From: Desulfuromonadaceae bacterium GWC2_58_13
GTDB taxonomy: Bacteria; Desulfobacterota; Desulfuromonadia; Desulfuromonadales; Trichloromonadaceae
Direction of reading: 5' to 3'
DNA length: 5,383 nt
NCBI GenBank assembly: GCA_001825565.1
Contig: MHXM01000081.1
Span: 1 to 5,383 of the forward strand
Every line of letters starts with the position of its first letter. Positions within the stretch are counted from its first letter, which is position 1. Below, piece after piece: positions 1-5,383 of this stretch. Made by a program: the position numbers and the translations under genes. The notes under the pieces are model-generated. The model worked only from the letters and a program-made list of their open reading frames with translations, was not told the origin of the DNA and did not search any database.

Positions 1-114
1 CGCTGTGTCGAAATGAATCCCGTGGCGGCGGGGTTGGTCGCAAATCCCGGCGATTACCGCTGTGTCGAAATGAATCCCGTGGCGGCGGGGTTGGTCGCAA
101 ATCCCGGCGATTAC
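1..114 (+). repeat. Perfect 57-bp tandem direct repeat inside the RAYT gene (two copies)
   Basis: Bases 1-57 and 58-114 are identical. Each unit encodes 19 residues (RCVEMNPVAAGLVANPGDY), so the duplication keeps the reading frame. The sequence after the second copy shares only CGCTG with the unit start before diverging into RWSSARAH. Further copies could lie upstream because the window begins exactly at a unit boundary. Normal family members have this motif once. The repeat could be a recent slippage or recombination duplication, or an assembly artefact if base 1 is a contig end. Confidence 0.93.
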
Positions 115-327
115 CGCTGGAGCAGCGCCCGCGCCCATCCGGACGGCAACAACGACGCCTTGGCGCCGGTCGCGCCGCTGCTGGAAATGGTCGGCGATTG
201 GAGCAGTTTCCTTTCATTGTCACCCGACCCGGATCGCGAACTGATGCGAAAGCAGGAACACACCGGGCAACCGCTGGGAAAAGCTGCGTTTGTGGAGAAC
301 CTGGAACAGACCATGGGCGGCTTTTAG
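1..327 (+). CDS. REP-associated tyrosine transposase (RAYT, Y1_Tnp family), C-terminal part, probably degraded
   Basis: This is the 3' end of a transposase gene that enters the window in frame at base 1. No start codon is visible; the first ATG, at 13, is internal. The diagnostic stretch is EMNPVAAGLV followed by DYRWSSARAH, which matches the conserved 'MNPVRAGLV...YRWSSxRAH' region near the C-terminus of RAYT proteins. RAYTs are single-strand HUH/Y1 nucleases related to IS200/IS605 transposases and act on REP palindromes. The HUH motif and catalytic Tyr would lie upstream and cannot be checked. Two oddities suggest decay. A perfect 57-bp in-frame duplication repeats 19 residues of the conserved region. 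The frame also stops at 325-327 after ...EQTMGGF, while the next frame reads RPQKPGPK at 326-349, a typical RAYT tail, and runs to a TAA at 368-370. One extra base in the T4 run at 322-325 would explain this. Family assignment is firm; activity is doubtful. Confidence 0.8.
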   Translation, partial: RCVEMNPVAAGLVANPGDYRCVEMNPVAAGLVANPGDYRWSSARAHPDGNNDALAPVAPLLEMVGDWSSFLSLSPDPDRELMRKQEHTGQPLGKAAFVENLEQTMGGF

Positions 328-382
328 GCCGCAAAAGCCTGGCCCAAAAATGCAAGAGGTTCGGAGTTAAATATCCTGTCCC

Positions 383-576
383 GAATGGCGCTAGTTTAAG
401 TCCTTTTTGCCACTGCTGTGGAGTAAACTCGGGACTGTCCCCGGCCCCATCGGGGGCTGTCCCAGATGTTTACGGGCTATGCAATGACAGTGGTTCGCAC
501 CACAAAAGCCTGGGACATCCCCCGTTCGGGGACAGCCCCGGTTTTGCTGACATCCATCCTTAAACCAGCGCCATTC
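383..576. repeat. Nested inverted-repeat element downstream of RAYT (REP/REPIN-like)
   Basis: The outer arms are GAATGGCGCTAGTTTAAG (383-400) and its reverse complement at 559-576, 17 of 18 bases paired. Inside these, CTGTCCCC (435-442) pairs with GGGGACAG (528-535). Next, 451-464 pairs with 511-524 (13 of 14). At the centre GTGGT (490-494) pairs with ACCAC (499-503) around TCGC. All pairs are properly nested, so the whole block could fold as one long imperfect hairpin. An alternative is a perfect 11-bp pairing of 453-463 with 529-539. The core word TGTCCC/GGGACA occurs six times between 377 and 587. REP palindromes and paired REPINs commonly sit beside RAYT genes, which are thought to mobilise them. 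I see no gene in the rest of 328-704 apart from the possible frameshifted RAYT tail (to 370) and the terminator at 643-678. Confidence 0.7.
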
Positions 577-642
577 CCCACTGTCCCTTGAATTACCCAA
601 ATTGATTTGATGGCGTTTGCGAGCCACGCGCCCTGCCGGGCG

Positions 643-678
643 CACAAAACAAAACGGCCACCTGAACCCAGGTGACCG
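643..678 (-). terminator. Rho-independent terminator of the minus-strand secreted-protein gene
   Basis: Read on the minus strand, CGGTCACCTG (678-669) pairs with CAGGTGGCCG (664-655) around the loop GGTT. This gives 10 pairs, one of them a T-G wobble. It is followed at once by the T-rich run TTTTGTTTTGTG (654-643). It lies about 27 bases past the stop codon of the gene at 705-2066. A second small palindrome, GCGCCC/GGGCGC at 628-633/638-643, follows it. Confidence 0.85.
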
Positions 679-704
679 CTTGATTCAATCCACCGAATGA
701 TGAA

Positions 705-2066
705 TTAACGAATTTCGGTTAAGGACAAAAGGATGCGAATGGCAGTCCTTACCTCATCCCCCACCCCTTTGAGGCGATCGACAATAACCGCCCGGCGCCT
801 AGCATCGGCCCGCAGAAGAGCGTAACGTTGTTGCAGGGTCAACGGCTGTTGAGTGATGGCGACGTTTTGATCTTCCAGAGCTTTCATTTCGAGAGAGTAA
901 ATCTCATCGCACAGATCGAGGTCATACTCCAATTGGAAAATCGGCAGGTAAGGTATGGCAAACACGCTCAGATCCGGTGCTGCGGGAACCTCGCCCCCCG
1001 CCCGGACGATCTGTCCATTCAGGAAATTCACCGGCTTGTAGTTCAGTACCATTTCCGCGCGGATCCAGTCGTAAACCGCCAAATCGGTGATCGGTATAAG
1101 CACAAAGCTGCTCCCGTCGATTCCATTCAATACGGTGAATATCCCGCTATCGAGCAGTGTTTCCGGTGCCATCCCCGTCATCACTCCGCCGATTGCGTCC
1201 ATACGATCCGCCAGTGTTTGCAGATCATATGCATTGCCGCCAAAAGTTATCGTCATGCCGATCCGCGTAGCCAATAAATCATTCATGGCTTCTTCGTTGT
1301 ACTGGTGTTCGACCAGCAGGTAGCCATCGGACAAAGTGGGGGTGTCCGCGAGTACCTGCTCCAAGGTCAACAACGTTGCGGCCAGGTGATCCGTCTCGAC
1401 TTCTTCCAGCGTTTGCCAGACGGACGGCCAATTGGGAACAGGGGCAGGGTTGATCGTCGCGAAAGCTTTCGCCAAAGGAACGAAGTAGGTTCTGATTTCC
1501 ACCTGGTGGAGAGCATTGAGAAGCAACAGATCGATCAGTTCCCGATCCGCAAAAGGCAGCGAGGTATCGTCCAGGCGTCGTTCAAATACGGCACATCCCT
1601 TCAGATAAGCCATTTTCAGCAGTTCCGGAGAGATGCCGGACCCTTCGGCAGCAGCGAACAGGTGCTGAAACAGTTCGCCAGTGATCCCCGCCCGGGCATC
1701 GATACCCGCCGCGCCAGCTTCGGTAGCCCGATAATCGCTGTCGAATTGATCGATTGCCGTCTGCAAACTGCCAACAAATGCCAGCAAGACGCTAATTTTG
1801 TATTCTTTTTTCAGTTCAGCAAGGATGGTTTTGCCTGCGGCCCGTGCCGCCGGAGATAACGCCTCACTCACTGCGGGGTAAGAGACATCGGGCCGGGTCG
1901 CCAAGGTCAGAATCAGATTGGAAAACGTGCTGGAAGGCAGATCGCTTTTATGCGATTGCTGCCGGGAAGGTATTTTCGTGACCCAATCCGGGTGAGTCGA
2001 TGCCTGGGCAGGCAGAAGCGAAAGCGAAAAAAACAGGACGGAAAAAAGCAGCGTTCTGAAGACCAT
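705..2066 (-). CDS. Secreted/periplasmic protein of unknown function
   Basis: The product is 453 residues long and I recognise no domain family in it. What is clear is a Sec-type signal peptide: a short n-region with Arg4, a hydrophobic core at about residues 5-18, and a signal peptidase I site after Ala-Gln-Ala (20-22). There is no Cys at the cleavage site, so it is not a lipoprotein, and no later membrane segment is obvious. The mature protein looks largely helical and somewhat acidic, with only two cysteines (158 and 386). The last 45 or so residues are an Arg/Leu-rich helix. The start is supported by GAGGAGG (minus strand, 2077-2071) four bases before the ATG. A strong terminator follows the stop, so it appears to be a single-gene unit. 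It is transcribed divergently from the SIR2-NACHT gene with 424 bp between the starts. Shared regulation is possible but not shown. Gene reality is well supported; function is unknown. Confidence 0.88.
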   Translation of the reverse strand: MVFRTLLFSVLFFSLSLLPAQASTHPDWVTKIPSRQQSHKSDLPSSTFSNLILTLATRPDVSYPAVSEALSPAARAAGKTILAELKKEYKISVLLAFVGSLQTAIDQFDSDYRATEAGAAGIDARAGITGELFQHLFAAAEGSGISPELLKMAYLKGCAVFERRLDDTSLPFADRELIDLLLLNALHQVEIRTYFVPLAKAFATINPAPVPNWPSVWQTLEEVETDHLAATLLTLEQVLADTPTLSDGYLLVEHQYNEEAMNDLLATRIGMTITFGGNAYDLQTLADRMDAIGGVMTGMAPETLLDSGIFTVLNGIDGSSFVLIPITDLAVYDWIRAEMVLNYKPVNFLNGQIVRAGGEVPAAPDLSVFAIPYLPIFQLEYDLDLCDEIYSLEMKALEDQNVAITQQPLTLQQRYALLRADARRRAVIVDRLKGVGDEVRTAIRILLSLTEIR

Positions 2067-2184
2067 AGCCCCTCCTCAAAAAATCAGTCAGCCAAGTTTT
2101 GCTTTAAAAACGGACAGCCACAAAGTAAATAGATCCCAATAAATTTAACACCGACGTCTCCTTTTAAACAAGGTTGTTTTTAGC

Positions 2185-2340
2185 TTGGCGATTTTCAGTC
2201 AATTTTGGCGAATTGCTTGTTCGATCCTTGGCGAACGAAACTCACGCCTCTGCCCATTGAATTCTTCCCACCCACTATGGGATTGACATCCTGCCAGTTA
2301 AGTTCTATTTACTTTCAGTGTATTTTTTGTAATTTGGCGA
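2185..2340 (+). repeat. Four copies of TTGGCGA, possible operator sites
   Basis: TTGGCGA occurs at 2185-2191, 2205-2211, 2228-2234 and 2334-2340, all in the same orientation. The first three start 20 and 23 bases apart, about two helical turns, so bound proteins would sit on roughly the same face of the DNA. They lie between the candidate promoters of the two divergent genes, and the fourth lies just downstream of the plus-strand promoter candidate. Copies 1 and 4 share the longer form TTGGCGATTTT. No known regulator motif is recognised. Chance recurrence in an AT-rich stretch cannot be excluded. Confidence 0.4.
2283..2311 (+). promoter_or_regulatory. Candidate sigma-70 promoter for the SIR2-NACHT gene
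   Basis: A perfect -35 box TTGACA (2283-2288) is followed after 17 bases by TATTTA (2306-2311), which matches only three of six positions of the -10 consensus. Transcription would start near 2318. That leaves a leader of about 170 bases before the ATG at 2491, which would contain the hairpins at 2357-2451. The good -35 and spacing argue for it; the weak -10 argues for caution or for activator dependence. Confidence 0.35.
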
Positions 2341-2356
2341 TTTTAAATGGGGGGTG

Positions 2357-2451
2357 TTCGGACAGTGATGAATTGTCGGAAAGAATCCAAGGCCACATGA
2401 CCGGTATTCGGCCAGGTGGCCTTTTGCGTTTCTGGATAATAGTCCGAATAC
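2357..2451 (+). promoter_or_regulatory. Leader hairpins resembling a terminator/antiterminator switch upstream of the SIR2-NACHT gene
   Basis: AAGGCCAC (2389-2396) pairs perfectly with GTGGCCTT (2416-2423) and is followed by TTGCGTTT, which resembles a modest intrinsic terminator. A competing pairing joins GTATTCGG (2404-2411) to CCGAATAC (2444-2451). It can be extended by CCAG (2412-2415) with CTGG (2432-2435) across an 8-base bulge. The two folds use overlapping bases, so they should exclude each other. A third small hairpin pairs TTC-G-GACA (2357-2364) with TGTC-G-GAA (2374-2381), with one G-G mismatch. A 10-codon mini-frame (2368-2400, MNCRKESKAT) ends inside the first terminator arm and could be a leader peptide, but it has no convincing ribosome binding site. 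The attenuation role is inferred. Confidence 0.4.
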
Positions 2452-2490
2452 ACTGGCCCGAATGCTGATCGACTGGTTGGTGAAAATGAT

Positions 2491-5383
2491 ATGAATCGCG
2501 ATACCCTGACCGAAAAACTCAAAAACGACATCGCTGCGGGACGCGTCGTCATGGTCGCCGGGACGGGTGTTTCCGTTGCGGCTTGTAACAATCAGGAAGT
2601 GGAAGGCTGTAAAGTCGCCACTTGGTCCGGCCTGTTACAGCACGGCGTGAAACATTGCAGAGAAATCGGCGTGGCGGATGAATGCGACGCCGATTTGCTC
2701 GTTTTGCAGATCAAAAGCGGCAAAACGGACTTTCTGGTCAACGCCGCCGAGACGGTTTCGCAAAGGATGAAAGGGAAAAGCGAAGGGGTCTTTCGCGGCT
2801 GGCTGAAAGAGACCGTCGGAAAACTACGCGTGAAAAACCGGACCGTTATCGACGCCCTCGCTCCCTTGCCCGGCGTGCTCGCCACTTTGAACTACGACAA
2901 TTTGCTCGAAGAAGCTAGCGGTCGCAGGGCGGTAACCTGGCTGAAGTCCGACGATGTGCAGGAGGTGCTCACCTGCGCGGGCAACGATGCCGTGCTCCAT
3001 CTCCACGGCTGGTTCAAGGAGCCGGAATCGGTCGTGCTCGGCCTCAGCTCCTACAACTCGGTGAAGGATCATCCCCACGCCAAGTCCGTGCTCCAGCTCT
3101 TCACCATCGACCGCACGCTCCTCTTTGTCGGCTGCGGGGATACGGTGCTCGATCCGAATTTCACCCGTCTTATCGAATGGGGCAAAGAAGCTCTCAAAGA
3201 CGTAGCCCCGCGTCATTATCTGCTCTGCCGCACTTCGGAAATCCCCGAATTTCAGAAGAAGCTCGCCGGTGCTCCCTGGCTTCAGCCGCTTGACTATGGC
3301 GCGGACCACACCGATCTCGTCCCGTTCCTGCACCGCCTCGTTCCCGCCGGCAGGGTCCCCACATCGCTGAAATCGCAGGTGGCCAGCGGCCCCGGTGTCG
3401 ATCTCGCCGCCTACCGGCAAGCGATGCGCAAACGCTACTCCCGGCTCAAGATCGAAGAGCTCGATCCCACGACTTACGACGTTCGGCCTCTCACCCTGAC
3501 CGGCATGTTCATCGCGCAGAGCGCCCGAGAATGCGCGGAGTTCATGCCACGGGTGTTTGAACTGCCGAAGGAATTGCAGCAACGATTGCGTGAAAGCGGG
3601 GAAATGGAGGGGGGCGAACTCGATGAAGAGATACTCAACGAAAATCGCCGCGCCTATCTCGACCAGTCGCCCCGTCCGATCCTCGAAATCGTGGACGACC
3701 CGGCGTTGAGCCGACTGGTCGTTCTCGGCGATCCCGGCTCCGGCAAATCGACCCTGCTCCAATATCTCCTGCTCCGGTGGGCCGAGCAGACCACTCCCGT
3801 TCCGGCAGGCCATCCCCTGCCGCTGCTCATCGAACTGCGGGAATACGCCCGGCTGCGCCAGGAGGGGCAGTCGGACGGTTTTCTCGGCTTTCTTCACAGG
3901 GGCACCTGCGTGCGCTGGCATTTCGACCAGGCGCGGCTCGATGGCTGGTTGAAGAACAACCCGAGCCTCGTCCTTTTCGACGGCCTCGACGAGGTCTTCG
4001 ACCGCACCCTGCGTCGGGAGATTGCCACCGCCATCCATCGCTTTGCCGATGTCTATCCGCAGGCTCGCGTCATCGTCACCTCGCGCATTATCGGCTACCA
4101 GCACCAGACCTGGCGCGACGAAAACTTTCGGCATTTCATGTTGCAGGAGTTGGACGAAGACCAGATCGCCGACTTTTTCTCCCGCTGGCATCGTTACGCT
4201 TACGAGGAGTCGGCCAAAGGCGAAGCGAAACGCGCACTGCTCGTCCGCGCCATCGAAGATTCCACCGCCATTCGCCAGCTTGCGGGCAATCCGCTGCTGC
4301 TCACCATGATGGCGATCCTCAACCGCACGCAAGACCTCCCGCGCGATCGCGCCGAACTCTACGAGCAATGCGCCCGGCTGCTTTTGCACCAATGGAAGGT
4401 CGAAGCCGCCTTCGCCACCGATCCCGAACTGGCCAAAGCCTCTCTCGACTTCAAGGACAAACGCGGCTTGCTGTTGCGTGTCGCCCATGCCATACAAACC
4501 AGCGAGCACGGCCTGTCCGGCAACCTCATCGACGAAGCGACGCTTGAGGGCACCCTGGCCGAAGGATTGACGGGGGTGCCGAATCTTCGCCCCGACCGCG
4601 CCGCACGCGCCCTGATCGAGCAACTCCGCGGCCGCAATTTCATGCTCTGCTCCGTGGGCGGACATTCTTACGCCTTTGTCCACCGCACCTTTCTCGAATA
4701 CTTCTGCGCCGTCGACATCCGCGAGCGTTTTCAGGCCGAGCAGTCGCTGCCCCTGGAACAGTTGAAGACGAACATTTTCGGTCATTGGATCGATGAAGCC
4801 TGGCACGAAATCCTCTGCTTGCTGGCCGGGATGCTGGCGCCGCGTTTCGTCGCCGAGATTCTCGAATGGTTGATCGCGCAAAGCGACCCGGAAGATACCT
4901 GTTACCATGTTTGTCTTGCCGCCCGCTGCGTCGGTGAAGTACGCAAGAGAGCTGAACTCGGAGCGATTACAGACAGGGTTCGAAATCGGGTGATCGAGTT
5001 GATCCACTTCGATCTGCCTTACTATTACGATGCCTGGGACAATGCCACCGCCGACAGAGTTCTGAGAATCCGCATGCACGCCCTGAGGGAATTTGCCCGC
5101 GGATGGAAGGACGACCCCGAAACCCTGCCCTGGCTCAAAGACCGCGCCAAGTCCGATGAAGACGGATTCGTGCGTTCCATCGTGGTGGAGCAGGTCGCTC
5201 ACGGATGGAAGAACGATCCGGAAACCTTGCCCTGGCTCAAAAAACACGCCCGGTCCGATGAAAACAGGCTCGTGCGCACCAGCGCGGTGGAGGAACTGGC
5301 GTGGGGCTTTAAAAACGACCCCGAAACCCTGGCCATTCTCAAAGCCTGCGCTACGTCCGATGTCCACGGGTCCGTGCGCGCTT
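2491..5383 (+). CDS. SIR2-NACHT-HEAT-repeat STAND NTPase, predicted anti-phage defence protein (3' end beyond window)
   Basis: An uninterrupted frame of 964 codons runs off the right edge. Residues 1 to about 290 form a SIR2-like domain. It shows GTGVS (24-28, the GAGxS NAD-binding loop), LNYDNLLE (133-140, with the conserved Asn134), LHG (171-173, likely catalytic His172) and FVGCGDTVLD (212-221). A NACHT NTPase follows: Walker A GDPGSGKST (413-421), Walker B LVLFDGLDEV (493-502), sensor-like VIVTSR (527-532), AGNPLLL (598-604) and FVHRTFLEYF (729-738). From about 853, HEAT-like 34-residue repeats begin. In this NLR-like class, related to SIR2-bearing Avs and bacterial NACHT proteins, the repeats sense a phage component, the NTPase oligomerises and SIR2 depletes NAD+, giving abortive infection in the cytoplasm. 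That role here is inferred. ATG 2491 is the first start after an in-frame TAG at 2440. The Shine-Dalgarno is weak (GGTG, 2479-2482). TTA, CTA and TCA codons are absent from 2827 to 5367. Confidence 0.93.
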   Translation, partial: MNRDTLTEKLKNDIAAGRVVMVAGTGVSVAACNNQEVEGCKVATWSGLLQHGVKHCREIGVADECDADLLVLQIKSGKTDFLVNAAETVSQRMKGKSEGVFRGWLKETVGKLRVKNRTVIDALAPLPGVLATLNYDNLLEEASGRRAVTWLKSDDVQEVLTCAGNDAVLHLHGWFKEPESVVLGLSSYNSVKDHPHAKSVLQLFTIDRTLLFVGCGDTVLDPNFTRLIEWGKEALKDVAPRHYLLCRTSEIPEFQKKLAGAPWLQPLDYGADHTDLVPFLHRLVPAGRVPTSLKSQVASGPGVDLAAYRQAMRKRYSRLKIEELDPTTYDVRPLTLTGMFIAQSARECAEFMPRVFELPKELQQRLRESGEMEGGELDEEILNENRRAYLDQSPRPILEIVDDPALSRLVVLGDPGSGKSTLLQYLLLRWAEQTTPVPAGHPLPLLIELREYARLRQEGQSDGFLGFLHRGTCVRWHFDQARLDGWLKNNPSLVLFDGLDEVFDRTLRREIATAIHRFADVYPQARVIVTSRIIGYQHQTWRDENFRHFMLQELDEDQIADFFSRWHRYAYEESAKGEAKRALLVRAIEDSTAIRQLAGNPLLLTMMAILNRTQDLPRDRAELYEQCARLLLHQWKVEAAFATDPELAKASLDFKDKRGLLLRVAHAIQTSEHGLSGNLIDEATLEGTLAEGLTGVPNLRPDRAARALIEQLRGRNFMLCSVGGHSYAFVHRTFLEYFCAVDIRERFQAEQSLPLEQLKTNIFGHWIDEAWHEILCLLAGMLAPRFVAEILEWLIAQSDPEDTCYHVCLAARCVGEVRKRAELGAITDRVRNRVIELIHFDLPYYYDAWDNATADRVLRIRMHALREFARGWKDDPETLPWLKDRAKSDEDGFVRSIVVEQVAHGWKNDPETLPWLKKHARSDENRLVRTSAVEELAWGFKNDPETLAILKACATSDVHGSVRA
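5101..5383 (+). repeat. 102-bp (34-residue) HEAT-like repeat array, continuing past the window
   Basis: Units begin at 5101, 5203 and 5305, exactly 102 bases apart. Each starts with GWK(D/N)DPETLPWLK or a close variant (GFKNDPETLAILK in the third) and ends with a helix of the form VRxxxVExxA. By hand count, units 1 and 2 agree at about 77 of 102 bases. A degenerate earlier unit is visible as VLRIRMHALREFARGW at about residues 857-872. Two helices per unit fit a HEAT-like solenoid that would form the C-terminal sensor. The third unit is cut by the window end. Confidence 0.88.

Larger units (their letters stand above)
2067..2490. other. Divergent intergenic regulatory region
   Basis: These 424 bases separate two divergent genes and contain no credible protein gene. 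The stretch from about 2085 to 2345 is clearly more AT-rich than either flanking gene, as expected for promoters or for transferred DNA. For the minus-strand gene, a weak promoter candidate is TTGTTT (2171-2166) and TAAATT (2147-2142), spaced 18 bases; other placements are possible. A short inverted repeat pairs 2217-2223 with 2232-2238 around an 8-base loop. The plus-strand promoter, TTGGCGA repeats and leader hairpins are listed separately. Confidence 0.6.

Noticed and set aside
391..645. Minus-strand 84-codon open frame downstream of the RAYT gene
   Set aside because: It lies across the nested inverted repeats and the terminator region, and its translation reflects palindromic DNA rather than a protein.
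828..1859. Plus-strand open frames of 149, 78 and 184 codons opposite the secreted-protein gene
   Set aside because: They show no domain signature. The minus-strand frame has a signal peptide, a ribosome binding site and a terminator, so these are shadows.
2205..2468. Plus-strand 87-codon open frame in the intergenic region
   Set aside because: It spans the candidate promoter and leader hairpins, has no ribosome binding site and no recognisable protein character.
3777..4643. Open frames in other frames inside the NACHT region (256, 95 and 94 codons)
   Set aside because: They overlap the well-supported NACHT frame with its Walker motifs. Arg/Pro/Ala-rich translations are typical of GC-rich shadow frames.
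2824..5367. 847-codon open frame on the minus strand with repeated motifs near its start
   Set aside because: Its codons lie exactly opposite those of the SIR2-NACHT gene, so it stays open only because that gene avoids TTA, CTA and TCA. It ends where the plus gene has a CTA codon (2824-2826). It has no recognisable domains, and its repeats mirror the HEAT-like repeats.
5101..5383. Repeats considered as a CRISPR array
   Set aside because: The 102-bp units are contiguous, in frame and encode HEAT-like helices. There is no short repeat alternating with unrelated spacers.

Overview
The window is about 5.4 kb of moderately GC-rich bacterial DNA. It looks like an accessory or defence-type neighbourhood rather than a core operon. 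A REP-associated transposase remnant, GC-ending codons in the coding frames, a classic intrinsic terminator and a GAGGAGG ribosome binding site all fit a Gram-negative, probably proteobacterial, host. The lineage cannot be fixed from this sequence.

Left edge (1-704): the window opens inside the C-terminal part of a REP-associated tyrosine transposase (RAYT, Y1_Tnp family). It carries a perfect in-frame 57-bp tandem duplication, and its end appears frameshifted. Directly downstream lies a nested set of inverted repeats (383-576), the arrangement expected of REP/REPIN-type elements that accompany RAYT genes. A rho-independent terminator (643-678) then closes the minus-strand gene.

Middle (705-2490): a minus-strand gene (705-2066) encodes a 453-residue protein with a clear Sec signal peptide and no domain I recognise. 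Between it and the divergent plus-strand gene lies an AT-rich, 424-bp regulatory region. It holds four copies of TTGGCGA, a TTGACA-type promoter candidate, and a terminator/antiterminator-like set of hairpins in the leader of the plus-strand gene.

Right (2491-5383 and beyond): the main gene is a large open frame that runs off the window edge (964 codons visible). It encodes a SIR2-like domain, then a NACHT-type STAND NTPase, then HEAT-like repeats of 34 residues. This is the architecture of bacterial NLR-like anti-phage proteins, in which ligand sensing by the C-terminal repeats drives NTP-dependent oligomerisation and the SIR2 domain depletes NAD+. A striking 847-codon open frame on the opposite strand is an artefact of this gene's codon use.

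How the parts might cooperate is inference. The NLR-like protein probably acts alone as an abortive-infection sensor and effector. The secreted protein is a divergent neighbour with no demonstrated link, and the RAYT/REP material marks a plastic locus.
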